From positions 248,001 through 312,000 of the forward strand of contig OZ244836.1 in assembly GCA_965220645.1 (NCBI GenBank): DNA of 64,000 nt, in the 5' to 3' direction. Numbering within the stretch: position 1 is the first letter of the stretch; each line of letters starts with the position of its first letter. The notes under the pieces are model-generated. The model was given only the letters and a program-made list of their open reading frames with translations, was not told where the DNA came from and made no database searches. The stretch comes from Aldehydirespirator sp965220645. Its GTDB lineage: Bacteria; Actinomycetota; Acidimicrobiia; Acidimicrobiales; Aldehydirespiratoraceae. The translations under genes and the position numbers were made by a program. Below are positions 41,026 to 49,844 of the stretch, piece after piece.

Positions 41026-43397
41026 GCCGATGCCTCTTCGGTCGTCGAACATTCTCTCCCGGCAACGTCGCGTGAGGCTGCCTCTCGCTTGTCGACGACG
41101 GTCGAGCTCTCGTTCCGCTGAATCCAATCGACGACCTTCCAGGGTCGCATCGGGTACTCGCGAGGCCTGATGCCGATCGCATCCGCAACCGCGTTGGCGA
41201 TCGCGGCGGGCGGAGGGATGATGCCGCCCTCGCCGATGCCCTTCGCTCCGTAGGGTCCCTCGGGGTCGATCGTCTCGACGAGCATCACGTCGATCCGGGG
41301 CGGATCGGCTGACGTCGGCATGCCGTAGTCGTGGAGGTTCGGTGCGAGGAACCGACCGTCCTGCACCGGCAACTCCTCGGTCAGTGCCAACCCGATGCCC
41401 ATGACGGCGCCACCTTCGATCTGACCCTCGCAACTCATCGGGTTGATTGCTCGGCCGACATCGTGCGCGGCCCACAGGCCGATGACCCTGATCATGCCAG
41501 TCTCGGGATCGACCTCGACCTCGGCCACGTGCGCTCCGAATCCGTACGTCGCCGAGATGTTGCCGATGAATCCCCCGTCCTGCTTCTCGGTCGGTGGGTC
41601 GTAGAACGCCGACGACATGATGATCGACGATTGTTCGCGCAGGAGCTGGCGGCGAATCGCCTTCGCGTACGGCACGGCGGTGTCGCGGTCCCCGTTGCGC
41701 AGGATCATGCCGTCTTCGATGTCGAGCTCGGCCGCGGCGGCGCCGAAGGTCTCGGCTGCGGCTTCGAGCAGTCTCACCTTCGCACCCCGGGCTGCGAGCC
41801 GGGCCGCATTGCCGGCGACGAACGTCGTTCGACTCGCATGAACGCCCACATCCCATGGCTTCACGTCGGTGTCGCTGTTGGTGACGGTCACGACGTCGAT
41901 CGGAACACCGATCTCTTCGGCGACGATCATCGCAAGCACCGTCTCGGAACCCTGGCCGAGCTCTGAGGACCCCGAGATGAGCGCCACCTGACCGGAGTCG
42001 TCGATCTTGATCATGGCGCCACAACCGTCGGACCCGTATATGCGTGCGCCTCCGCCGACATGGATGTATGTGGCCGCCCCGAGACCCCGGAACTTCTCAC
42101 GCTGCGTTCCTCTGCGTTCGGCCCAGCCCGACTTGTCACGGACGGCTTCGAGGCACTCGGTCAGGCCACAAGTCGTGATCTCGAGACCCTGGGGCGTCGT
42201 GGAGTCAGCGGTGTTCGCGTTTTGCAGGCGAAAGGCGATCGGGTCGATGCCCAGGGCGTCGGCCAGCTCCTCGGTCTGCTGTTCGACGGCGAATATGGCC
42301 TGGGGGTTGCCGAATCCGCGCACCGAACCGCCGTAGTTCTTGTTCGTGTACACCACGGCGCATCTGACCCGGGAAGCCGGAACCTCGTAGAGCGACGTGA
42401 CGGTGTTCATCGCGACCAGCATGGCGTGCGAACCCCAGGCGTTGTAGGCACCGTTGTCGGAGACGACCTCCGCGTCACGGAAGGTGATGTTGCCGTCGGC
42501 GTCGGCGCCGGTGCGAAGCTTGAAGTGGATCGGTTGTCGGGTCCGGGCGCCGATGAACTCCTCTTCACGCGTCAAGGCGAGCTTCACGGGCCTTTGAGCG
42601 GCCTTCGCCAACAGGACCGTGATGAAGTCGTGGGTGTCGATGTCGATCTTGCCGCCGAAGCTCCCGCCGACCGGTGGCTGCTTGATCGTGATGCGCTGCC
42701 AGTCGAGGCCGAGGCAGTCGGCCAATTCCTTGCGATACATGAACACCATGTGCACCGGCGAGATGACGGTGAGGTGGCCTGTCGGATCGAAGTCGGCGAT
42801 GACCACGTGCGTCTCGATCGGGGCCGGTGCCGCCTGCGGGCTCGAGTAGGTGCCCTCGACGATGACCGCGCTGTTCGCTTCGGCCGCAGCTAGATCACCG
42901 GTCTCGAAGTCCCACCGCATCGAGACGTTGCCCTCGATGTCGAGTTCTTCGTGGATGACGGGGGCGTCGGGCAGCATCGCCGCCCTCGGGTCGTCCACCT
43001 CGGGGAGCAGGTCATAGTCCACTTCGATCAGGTCGAGCGCCTGCTGTGCGATCTCCGCGTCGACCGCTGCGACCGCGGCGACCTCGTCGCCGATGCATCG
43101 GACTTTCCTGCTCTTGAGCGGCTCGTTGTCGTGGCCGTAGCCGAATGTTCTCTGCGAGACGTTTCCGGCATGTATCACGGCGTGGACGCCGGGAAGTGCC
43201 TCGGCCCTCGAGACGTCGATCGAGACAATGCGCGCGTGGGCGTAGGGGCTTCGCTTTATGGCGGCGGTCAGCAGACCCGGGATTCGCATGTCGTCGGCGT
43301 ACATCGTCGACCCCGTCACCTTGTCGGGAGCATCGAGCTTCGGAACTCTCTTTCCGACGACGCGGTGGGCATCGGATGCCGCTTGGATCACAGCCAC
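41022..43397 (-). CDS. Molybdenum hydroxylase, molybdopterin-binding large subunit
   Basis: 791-aa xanthine-dehydrogenase-superfamily catalytic subunit. Seen: VGGSFGGK (cofactor loop), YGGSVRGFGNPQ, ELGQGSETVLAM and the active-site Glu region YGAKGIGEGGIIPPPAAI. The CO-dehydrogenase loops (AYxCSFR or AYRGAGR) are absent, so it is not a CO dehydrogenase. The family hydroxylates N-heteroaromatics, aldehydes or aryl-CoA. It is the first gene of the catabolic operon. The GTG start follows AGAGGGG. Maturation genes (XdhC-like) are not in the window. Confidence 0.93.
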   Translation of the reverse strand: MAVIQAASDAHRVVGKRVPKLDAPDKVTGSTMYADDMRIPGLLTAAIKRSPYAHARIVSIDVSRAEALPGVHAVIHAGNVSQRTFGYGHDNEPLKSRKVRCIGDEVAAVAAVDAEIAQQALDLIEVDYDLLPEVDDPRAAMLPDAPVIHEELDIEGNVSMRWDFETGDLAAAEANSAVIVEGTYSSPQAAPAPIETHVVIADFDPTGHLTVISPVHMVFMYRKELADCLGLDWQRITIKQPPVGGSFGGKIDIDTHDFITVLLAKAAQRPVKLALTREEEFIGARTRQPIHFKLRTGADADGNITFRDAEVVSDNGAYNAWGSHAMLVAMNTVTSLYEVPASRVRCAVVYTNKNYGGSVRGFGNPQAIFAVEQQTEELADALGIDPIAFRLQNANTADSTTPQGLEITTCGLTECLEAVRDKSGWAERRGTQREKFRGLGAATYIHVGGGARIYGSDGCGAMIKIDDSGQVALISGSSELGQGSETVLAMIVAEEIGVPIDVVTVTNSDTDVKPWDVGVHASRTTFVAGNAARLAARGAKVRLLEAAAETFGAAAAELDIEDGMILRNGDRDTAVPYAKAIRRQLLREQSSIIMSSAFYDPPTEKQDGGFIGNISATYGFGAHVAEVEVDPETGMIRVIGLWAAHDVGRAINPMSCEGQIEGGAVMGIGLALTEELPVQDGRFLAPNLHDYGMPTSADPPRIDVMLVETIDPEGPYGAKGIGEGGIIPPPAAIANAVADAIGIRPREYPMRPWKVVDWIQRNESSTVVDKREAASRDVAGRECSTTEEASA

Positions 43398-43447
43398 GGC
43401 CGGCCCCTCTCGTTGCGTCCTGTTCTTGCACTATATATCGATTTTTC

Positions 43448-43468
43448 TACGAATGCCAGGAATTCGTA
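43448..43468. promoter_or_regulatory. Operator-like inverted repeat in the divergent catabolic promoter
   Basis: TACGAAT-GCCAGGA-ATTCGTA: perfect 7-bp arms with a 7-bp spacer, centred in the 87-bp gap between the hydroxylase operon and the ADP-forming synthetase genes. An AT-rich TATATA (43432-43437) lies beside it. The PaaX-type regulator encoded at 45463 is the obvious candidate to bind here, repressing both directions. Confidence 0.6.
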
Positions 43469-43484
43469 TGGTACGGTTCAACCC

Positions 43485-44837
43485 ATGGCGAACTGGGCGT
43501 CGCTCGATCCACTGTTCAAACCGACCTCGGTCGCCGTGTACGGGGCATCGACGACGAATCCGGCCAAGCTCGGAAACACCCTGCTTCGCAACGCACTCCA
43601 GAGCGACGTGGCCGAAGTTCTAGCCGTCAGCCCGAGCGCTGGAAGTGCCGAGGGCCTCGCAACAGTGGCGTCACTCCAGCATCCGGCGGATCTGGCTCTC
43701 ATATCGGTGCCCGACCGGGCCGTCGAGGCCGCCATCGACGACGCGGCCACCGCGGGCGCCAGGTGTGCGGTTGTACTCACCTCCGGATTCGGCGAGACCG
43801 GCGACGAGGGCAAGGCCGTCGAGCGACGAATCGTGGATCGGGCCGCCCGATCCGGGATGCGTGTCCAGGGCCCGAACTGCATGGGCGTAGTGAGTCATCT
43901 CGGCGACGACCGCTGGCTGAACGGCTCCTACTTCTGGAAGATCGCGCTGAGACCTGGGCCGATAAGCCTGCTCAGTCAGTCGGGCGCATTTGGCGGAATG
44001 TTCTTCTCGGAGCTCGCGACGCGAGGCCTCGGGTTCAAACGCTTCGCCAGCCTGGGCAACGCCGCCGACCTCGATGAGACCGCGATGCTCGAATGGCTCG
44101 CCAACGACGACGAGACCGGTGTCGTCGCGCTGTTCGCCGAGGCGATCTCGGGCGGCCGACGATTCGTCGACATCGTTCGTGGGATCACGTCCGAGCGACC
44201 GGTCGTGGTTCTGAAGTCGGGGCGTTCGGTCGCCGGAACTCGAGCGGCAGCCAGCCACACGGGGTCGATCGCCGGCGGCCATGGCGCTGTCAGCGCGGCG
44301 TTGCGGAGAGCGGGTGCGATAGAGACGTCGAGCTCCGACGAGTTCTTCGACGTGCTCACCGCGGTGTCGTCCACTCAGCCGGCGCTGACCGGATCCCGCG
44401 TCGCCGTCGTAACCGTCTCCGGCGGGCCGTCGGTTCTCGCCGCCGACGAGGCGGAGCGGCTCGGGCTCACCCTCCCCACGATGGGGGACAGCACCGTCGA
44501 ACGATTGCGCGCCGTCATCCCGGGATTCGCTGCGACCGGCAACCCGGTCGACCTGACCCCGCAATGTGCAGTCGATGCCTACTGCCCTGCCGTGTCCGCA
44601 GTGTTCGACGATCCCTCAATCGACGGCGTAGTCGCCATCACCTGCGGGCTCGACCTCGAACCGTTCGGCAAGGCGGTAGCCGAAGCGAGTGCGCGAAGCG
44701 CGAAACCTGCGGTCGGCTTCGTCACCGATGCGCCGACCGTCGCCACGATTCTCGCCGACTCAGGAATCCCCCTGTTCTCCTCGCCCGAACGGGCTGCTCG
44801 CGGGCTCGCCTCGCTCGCCGTCGGGAGTCGACCATGA
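43485..44837 (+). CDS. ADP-forming acyl-CoA synthetase, alpha-type subunit
   Basis: 450-aa protein with a CoA-binding Rossmann domain (TSVAVYGASTTNPAKLGNT), then succinyl-CoA-ligase-like domains. The phospho-His loop ASHTGSIAGGHGAV is present, as are LLSQSGAFGG and ATGNPVDLTP. With the next gene it forms a split acetyl-CoA-synthetase (ADP-forming) type enzyme. It converts an acyl-CoA, ADP and Pi to acid, CoA and ATP, or the reverse. The ATG at 43485 is 17 nt beyond the operator-like repeat; longer frames upstream are antisense to the hydroxylase gene. Confidence 0.88.
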   Translation: MANWASLDPLFKPTSVAVYGASTTNPAKLGNTLLRNALQSDVAEVLAVSPSAGSAEGLATVASLQHPADLALISVPDRAVEAAIDDAATAGARCAVVLTSGFGETGDEGKAVERRIVDRAARSGMRVQGPNCMGVVSHLGDDRWLNGSYFWKIALRPGPISLLSQSGAFGGMFFSELATRGLGFKRFASLGNAADLDETAMLEWLANDDETGVVALFAEAISGGRRFVDIVRGITSERPVVVLKSGRSVAGTRAAASHTGSIAGGHGAVSAALRRAGAIETSSSDEFFDVLTAVSSTQPALTGSRVAVVTVSGGPSVLAADEAERLGLTLPTMGDSTVERLRAVIPGFAATGNPVDLTPQCAVDAYCPAVSAVFDDPSIDGVVAITCGLDLEPFGKAVAEASARSAKPAVGFVTDAPTVATILADSGIPLFSSPERAARGLASLAVGSRP

Positions 44838-45466
44838 CCGAGCCCCGAGTCACCGAGCTCTCCGAGTGGGATTCCAAGCAGCGGCTCGCCGGCCTGCCCA
44901 CCCCCCGCGAGGTTCTCACCACGACCGTCGAGGAAGCGGTCGACGCATGCGAGGACCTCGGCGGGCGGGTCGTCTGCAAAGCCTCGGGGGTCGCCCACAA
45001 GTCCGAACTCGGCTTGGTTCGGATCGGGCTGGATGCAGCGGGCGTGCGTTCGAACTGGGAAGAGTTGGCAGCCGGTGGTGACGGCACAGTTCTGTGCGCC
45101 GAGTTGGTGTCGGGCGAGCTGGAGCTGATCGTCGGCGGATTGAGGGACCCGCACTTCGGCCCCGTCGTGTCGATCGGCATCGGAGGAGTGGCCACCGAGG
45201 TCTTTGGAGACGTCGCGGTCATTCTGGCGCCGCCCGAACCCGGCGAGCTCGACGAGGCGCTGGCGACATTGCGGGGCGCCACGCTGCTTCGTGGCCATCG
45301 AGGCTCACAGCCAGTCGATATCGCGGCGTTGGAGCAAGTCGTTATGGCCGTGTCGAACCTGCTCGAGACCGACCCGTCGGTGGTTGAGGTCGACTGCAAC
45401 CCAGTTCTGATATCCAACGGGAAGCCGCTCGTCCTCGACGCGCTGGTCGTGCGGACAGCACGGTGA
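44834..45466 (+). CDS. ADP-forming acyl-CoA synthetase, ATP-grasp (beta-type) subunit
   Basis: 210-aa ATP-grasp protein: RVVCKASGVAHKSELGLVRI (nucleotide-binding strand), ELVSGELELIVGGLRDPHFG, GIGGVATEVFGDVA and the metal-binding end VVEVDCNPVLI. The start ATG overlaps the alpha-subunit stop (ATGA). Alpha and beta together match the length of fused ADP-forming synthetases. Transferring phosphate to ADP would conserve energy from a CoA thioester made in the pathway. Confidence 0.88.
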   Translation: MTEPRVTELSEWDSKQRLAGLPTPREVLTTTVEEAVDACEDLGGRVVCKASGVAHKSELGLVRIGLDAAGVRSNWEELAAGGDGTVLCAELVSGELELIVGGLRDPHFGPVVSIGIGGVATEVFGDVAVILAPPEPGELDEALATLRGATLLRGHRGSQPVDIAALEQVVMAVSNLLETDPSVVEVDCNPVLISNGKPLVLDALVVRTAR

Positions 45467-46311
45467 GCGATGCGGCCGTGTCGCCGGCGCGGTCCGGTGG
45501 GCGTTCGGCTTCGCTCGTCCTCGACGTCTTCGGGCTCTACGTTCGCCGGTTCGACGGGTGGATCGCCGTGTCAGGGCTCGTGGCGTTGATGGGGGACCTT
45601 GGAGTCGACGAGGGTCCCACCAGGTCCACGTTGTCGCGCATGGTGCGAAAGGGCCTTCTCGAACGACGGCCTCGAGGGTCGGTTAAGGGATACGGCGTCG
45701 CGCCCGGCGCGGAACCCAGAATGCAGCGCGCCGATAGGCGCATCATGGGACCGACCAGCCCCGCGGACCTCGACGACGGCTGGACCGTCATCACGGCGAC
45801 GATACCCGAGGGGCAGCGCAGGACACGGGACCGCCTACGCGAGCAACTTCGCTGGCTCGGCTGCGGCAGCCTCGGAAACGCCGTCTGGGTTGTTCCCCGA
45901 AGGTCGACGGATGACATGTGGGCCACCCTGCGGGAGCTCGATCTCGCCGAAGTCGTGACCGCCTTTGCGGGTGACCACCTCGGCGCCGGCGACCTGTCCA
46001 ACCTGGTCGCGTCAGCTTGGGACCTCGACGGCCTCGAGGAGCAGTATCGCAGCTTCCTCGCCTGCTGTGACGAGGTCTTGGCGTCGTGGCCTGCTGCTCC
46101 AACCGGTGCTGACGTGCGGGCCTTCACCGACCACACCGATGTCGTCCATGCGTGGCGCAAGTTTCCGTACCTGGATCCGGGCCTTCCGCTCGAGCTTCTT
46201 CCCGATCCGTGGGTCGGTGCGCTCGCCACCGAGCAATTCGCCCAGATTCGACGTCTGCTCGAGGTTTCGGCGCTCGCCTATGTCGGATCGGTCATCGAGG
46301 CGTCCTCGTGA
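45463..46311 (+). CDS. PaaX-family transcriptional repressor
   Basis: 282-aa regulator. The N-terminal winged helix (VLDVFGLYVRRFDGWIAVSG then EGPTRSTLSRMVRKGLLERR) matches PaaX_N, and the central and C-terminal parts match PaaX_C (LGNAVWVVPRR and the Phe/Tyr-rich WRKFPYLDPGLP). PaaX proteins repress aromatic catabolism genes and release DNA on binding an aryl-CoA. GTG at 45463 overlaps the synthetase stop (GTGA), so it is co-expressed with it. It probably controls both divergent operons through the repeat at 43448. Confidence 0.9.
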   Translation: MSDAAVSPARSGGRSASLVLDVFGLYVRRFDGWIAVSGLVALMGDLGVDEGPTRSTLSRMVRKGLLERRPRGSVKGYGVAPGAEPRMQRADRRIMGPTSPADLDDGWTVITATIPEGQRRTRDRLREQLRWLGCGSLGNAVWVVPRRSTDDMWATLRELDLAEVVTAFAGDHLGAGDLSNLVASAWDLDGLEEQYRSFLACCDEVLASWPAAPTGADVRAFTDHTDVVHAWRKFPYLDPGLPLELLPDPWVGALATEQFAQIRRLLEVSALAYVGSVIEASS

Positions 46312-46312
46312 G

Positions 46313-46345
46313 AACGTGCGCGGGTGGGTGAAACCGGCTCACGTT
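46313..46345. terminator. Possible hairpin after the paaX-like gene
   Basis: AACGTG (46313-46318) pairs with CACGTT (46340-46345), with inner GGT/ACC pairing possible. It follows the stop codon at 46311 in a convergent gap. Confidence 0.3.
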
Positions 46346-46359
46346 GCGGTCGGGTGTCT

Positions 46360-46403
46360 CCCGCTCTTGTTCGCTGCGCTCACGGGCCGCTCGGGCCACG
46401 GCC
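46360..46403 (+). repeat. Dispersed intergenic repeat, copy 5
   Basis: CCCGCTCTTGTTCGCTGCGC followed by TCACGGGCCGCTCGGGCCACGGCC. Over 44 nt it is nearly identical to copy 1 on the opposite strand 32 kb away. It lies in the convergent gap between the PaaX and LarA-like genes. Confidence 0.75.
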
Positions 46404-46452
46404 TCGCCCATATGAGCCGGATTCGCTCGGCTACCGCTCGGCCTCCAGGGGT

Positions 46453-47724
46453 TCACGCCTCCAGGACGTAGAGCATCTCGCCGGCGTGGTCGACGACCAG
46501 CGCGCCCGACGCCCGCCACTCGTCGACGTCGACCGTCGTCGGATCGAGGTACCCGAGACCGAGTGCCGCACACTCGTCGGCCGGGATGCCGGTTGCCAAC
46601 GTGACGTCGATACGCGGCCGCTCGACACCGTCGGCGTAGGTTCCGGTGCCGCGGAGGTGGGTGGAGTGTGCGAGCACCCCCCAGGGGATGTGCTCGAACC
46701 GTTCCCACTGCGCGGTGAAGTAGTCGCGGACGTGATAGCCGATCGCGTGGATGAGCTCGCCGTGTGTACGGCTCACCTCATGGAGGTGCGGCGCGGCGAT
46801 CACGAGCTCGCCCCGATCGGCAACGACCGACTCAAGCTTGTACATGCCCTTGGCACCCACCCAGAGCTCGTCATACATCTCCGGCAGGATGGCCAATGCG
46901 CGCTCGACCGGCTCGGCGACTCGTCGAATGTGCACCTCGGCCGAGGCCCGGGCCGCGGCCTCGAAGGCGCCCTCGGGAGTTCCGGCGAATGTCTGGATCC
47001 GCTGTGCGGAATCGATGACCAGGCAGATCGCGTGCCGGGCCGTCGGAATGAGAGACACCGCCCGATCGATGAAGCGTCGAACCGGCGTGTCCGCTCGACC
47101 GATGACGGCCGACGATGTGACGAGAGCGCCGACCCAGTGGGTCACATCGATGATCTCCTGGGCGGCGACGCCCGGAACGAAATACTTGTTGCCGCCCGAG
47201 AACCCCGCCACCTCATGAGGAAAGACCGGTCCGCACACCACGAGATGGTCGTACTCGTGGAGCCGTCGGTTCAGCCGTACGGTCACATCGATCGACAGCC
47301 GACCCTCGCTGAGGGCCTCGACCTCGTCGGCGGGTATGACGCCGAAATCGGCGAACACGGCGGGGTTCCACCACTCGTGGTTCAGGATGGTCACCGCGTC
47401 CACGGACCGGGGTTGGCTCGGCCGGTCGAACAGCTTGCCGATCTCGGCATCGGAGAGCCCGGGATGCGTTCCGAGAGCGATCATGACATCGACCTGCTCG
47501 ACCCGGGGGCCGATCTCGGTGGCGATCGCTCGAAGCACGGCCGGGTGGGGGAACGTGCGGGTGTGGTCTGGGACCAGGACCAGGACCCGGCCGTGGAGGA
47601 CGATGTTCGCCATCGCCGAGCGGATCTCGGCCAGGTCGTCGTCAGCCGGCTGCACGTTCAAGTCCCGGTGTGCATGATCACCGACTTCACACGGTGCAAT
47701 GGGCGTCGCGGAGAGCGTCCACAC
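46453..47724 (-). CDS. LarA-like (DUF2088) protein
   Basis: 423-aa protein of the lactate racemase (LarA) superfamily. Family blocks: LVPDHTRTFPHP, ALGTHPGLSDAEIG and HEVAGFSGGNKYFVPG, the last holding the Lys that in LarA anchors the nickel-pincer cofactor. Cofactor genes larB, larC and larE are not in the window. Many paralogues act on other hydroxy acids, so lactate is only one option. The GTG start lies 6 nt after the aminotransferase gene, making a two-gene unit. Confidence 0.82.
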   Translation of the reverse strand: MWTLSATPIAPCEVGDHAHRDLNVQPADDDLAEIRSAMANIVLHGRVLVLVPDHTRTFPHPAVLRAIATEIGPRVEQVDVMIALGTHPGLSDAEIGKLFDRPSQPRSVDAVTILNHEWWNPAVFADFGVIPADEVEALSEGRLSIDVTVRLNRRLHEYDHLVVCGPVFPHEVAGFSGGNKYFVPGVAAQEIIDVTHWVGALVTSSAVIGRADTPVRRFIDRAVSLIPTARHAICLVIDSAQRIQTFAGTPEGAFEAAARASAEVHIRRVAEPVERALAILPEMYDELWVGAKGMYKLESVVADRGELVIAAPHLHEVSRTHGELIHAIGYHVRDYFTAQWERFEHIPWGVLAHSTHLRGTGTYADGVERPRIDVTLATGIPADECAALGLGYLDPTTVDVDEWRASGALVVDHAGEMLYVLEA

Positions 47725-47730
47725 GTTCGC

Positions 47731-48777
47731 TCACGTCGTTGCGCCCATCTTCTGGAGTGCGTCGATGGCGCGGGTGGTCTCATCGGTGGTTCCCGTGGTG
47801 AAACGAAGCCCGCCCGGGAGTCCGAAGTCACCCTCGGTGGGACGGACGACGATCCGTTCGTCGGCGAGCGCACTGGCAATGCCCGCAGGATCGTCGAGTC
47901 CGGTGGCGACGACGAAGTTCGCCTGTGATGGGGCCGGGGCCATCCCGAGGTCGGTGAGGGCCCGAGTCAGGCGGTCGCGCTCACGACGATTCAGCTCGAC
48001 CACCCGGGCGAGATGCTCCTGATCCGCGAACGCGGCTTCCGCCGCGGCCACCGATGCCGAATTGACGGCGAATGGCGGGATGTAGTCACGGAGCCGCGCG
48101 GCTGCTGCTTCGCATACGATCGCATAGCCGACGCGCATTCCGGCGAGTCCGTACGCCTTAGAGAACGTGCGGGTGACCGCCACGTTGTGTCCGGCTCGCA
48201 CGAGCGCAACCCCGTCGGGAATGACCGTCCCATCGGCATACTCGCGGTAGGCCTCGTCGATCACGAGAAGAATCTCTCCCCCGCGTTCGTCGAGCTCGCC
48301 GACGATGCGATCGAGCTCGGACTGATCGACGGCGCTTCCGGTGGGGCTGTGCGGGTTGGTGATGATGAACACGCGGGTCCGGTCGTCGACGGCCGCGAGT
48401 AGTCCGTCGACATCTTGTCGGAGACCCTTGGTGGGCACGAATGCAAGCTCTCCACCAGGTCGCTCGGCCATGAAGATGTGCAGATAGAACGTCGGGTGGG
48501 CGACGACTGTGCGGTCGCCCGGCTCAAGGTGTGTGGCTCCAATGGCGAGCAGCGCATCGCTCGCACCGTTGGTGATGAAGATCTGGTCCGGCGACACGTC
48601 GTTCGCGTCCGCGATCATCGTGCGCAGCCCGAGCGCCATCGTTCGCGGGTAGCGATTTCCTTCGCGGACAGCTCGTCCGACCGCCGCCCCGACCGAGGGC
48701 GAGGGCCCAATCGCGTTCTCGTTCGATCCGAGTTGCGCGAGCGGGTGCATCCGAGCGGCAGTCGATCCTTCGGTCAC
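47731..48777 (-). CDS. HisC-like PLP aminotransferase
   Basis: 348-aa fold-type I aminotransferase similar to histidinol-phosphate aminotransferase. Markers: LGSNENAIGPSPSV near the N-terminus, ITNPHSPTGS, the active-site Lys in TFSKAYGLAGMRVGY, and the C-terminal LRFTTGT. No his genes are nearby, so it probably acts on another amino or keto acid. GTG at 48777 is preferred because AGGAAG lies 6 nt upstream; the frame opens further, to 48834, without a ribosome binding site. Confidence 0.85.
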   Translation of the reverse strand: MTEGSTAARMHPLAQLGSNENAIGPSPSVGAAVGRAVREGNRYPRTMALGLRTMIADANDVSPDQIFITNGASDALLAIGATHLEPGDRTVVAHPTFYLHIFMAERPGGELAFVPTKGLRQDVDGLLAAVDDRTRVFIITNPHSPTGSAVDQSELDRIVGELDERGGEILLVIDEAYREYADGTVIPDGVALVRAGHNVAVTRTFSKAYGLAGMRVGYAIVCEAAAARLRDYIPPFAVNSASVAAAEAAFADQEHLARVVELNRRERDRLTRALTDLGMAPAPSQANFVVATGLDDPAGIASALADERIVVRPTEGDFGLPGGLRFTTGTTDETTRAIDALQKMGATT

Positions 48778-48863
48778 GTCACTTCCTGGGGACCTGGGCA
48801 CTTCTCGATGACGAAGCGATGTCGCGGCGTTCACGTCTTGTACCGGAACTTTGATGAGATCGA

Positions 48864-48892
48864 AATTTAGATGAAATTGCCACGTTCGTCAA
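48864..48892 (-). promoter_or_regulatory. Sigma-70-type promoter for the HisC/LarA-like pair
   Basis: On the minus strand TTGACG (48887-48892), a 17-nt spacer and TAAATT (48864-48869). Transcription would start near 48857, 80 nt before the GTG. The AT-rich stretch stands out from the GC-rich surroundings. Confidence 0.6.
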
Positions 48893-48905
48893 CTCACCGC
48901 CCGTC

Positions 48906-49844
48906 TCAGAGCAGGCAGGAACAGGAGTGGTTCTCGCCGACGAGCTTGGGCTCGATCGGATCCTCGGTGCAGTCACCGAACACTACCGGGCACCTCGGCG
49001 CGAAGGGACACTGTTGCCTTGGGTCCACCACGAGCGCAGCCTCGTCGGGGAGTTCGATCCGGTCCGTCCAGGGGCGGCTGACGGTGGGGGTCGAGTCGAC
49101 GAGCTGTCTCGTGTACGGGTGGGTGGCGTTGTCGATCACCATCTTCGTCGGACCCGATTCCATCGTCGCGCCTCGATACAGGACATACATTCGGTCGCTC
49201 GCCGAGTAGGCGGTTCCCAGGTCGTGGGTGATGTAGATGAACGAGATTCCGGCCGCATCACGCATGTCCCGCATGACCGAGAGAATCCGCGTGCGCAACG
49301 AGGCGTCGACCATCGACACCGGCTCGTCGGCCACGATGATCCGCGGACGGAGCATGTAGGCCCGGGCCATCATGATGCGCTGCCTCTGACCCCCCGAGAG
49401 TTCGTGGGGGAATCGATTGAGGACGGCCGAGCCATCGAGACCGACCACCTCGAGTGTCTCGTCGATCAGCGTTGGCCCGCCTTCGAGATCGAAGTTCCTG
49501 ATAACCACATCGAGGACGTGACGAACTCGATAGAATGGATTGAACGACGCAAACGGATCCTGGAAGACAGGCTGCACTTCTCGTCGGAAGGTCTTCCTCT
49601 GCTTCCTGCTCAGGTCCGCGAGTGACCGGCCCCGATACTCGAGACGGCCGGACGTCGGCTGAATGACGCCGAGCATCATCTCGGCAATCGTGGTCTTGCC
49701 GCTACCGGACTCGCCCGCGATCGTCACAATCTCGGCGACATCGGGAGCCAACTCGAGGTTGAACTTGTGCACAGCAACGTGCGAGCTCTTCTGATTGCGG
49801 AAGACCTTCGATACGTCGTCGAGGAGGAGCAACGGTTCAGCCAT
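48906..49844 (-). CDS. Oligopeptide-type ABC transporter, ATP-binding protein (DppF-like)
   Basis: 312-aa ATPase. Walker A GESGSGKTT, signature LSGGQRQRI, Walker B IIVADEP, and the Opp/Dpp C-terminal extension with CPFAPRCP. It powers import with the DppD-like ATPase, whose gene overlaps its start by 8 nt. It ends the transport operon. Confidence 0.92.
   Translation of the reverse strand: MAEPLLLLDDVSKVFRNQKSSHVAVHKFNLELAPDVAEIVTIAGESGSGKTTIAEMMLGVIQPTSGRLEYRGRSLADLSRKQRKTFRREVQPVFQDPFASFNPFYRVRHVLDVVIRNFDLEGGPTLIDETLEVVGLDGSAVLNRFPHELSGGQRQRIMMARAYMLRPRIIVADEPVSMVDASLRTRILSVMRDMRDAAGISFIYITHDLGTAYSASDRMYVLYRGATMESGPTKMVIDNATHPYTRQLVDSTPTVSRPWTDRIELPDEAALVVDPRQQCPFAPRCPVVFGDCTEDPIEPKLVGENHSCSCLL

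Noticed and set aside
41026..42024. Extension of the FAD-subunit frame up to 42024
   Set aside because: The added residues are Arg/Asp-rich shadow of the large subunit; the ATG at 41025 overlaps its stop correctly.
41022..43397. Carbon monoxide dehydrogenase
   Set aside because: The active-site loop signatures AYxCSFR and AYRGAGR are missing; the protein is another molybdenum hydroxylase.
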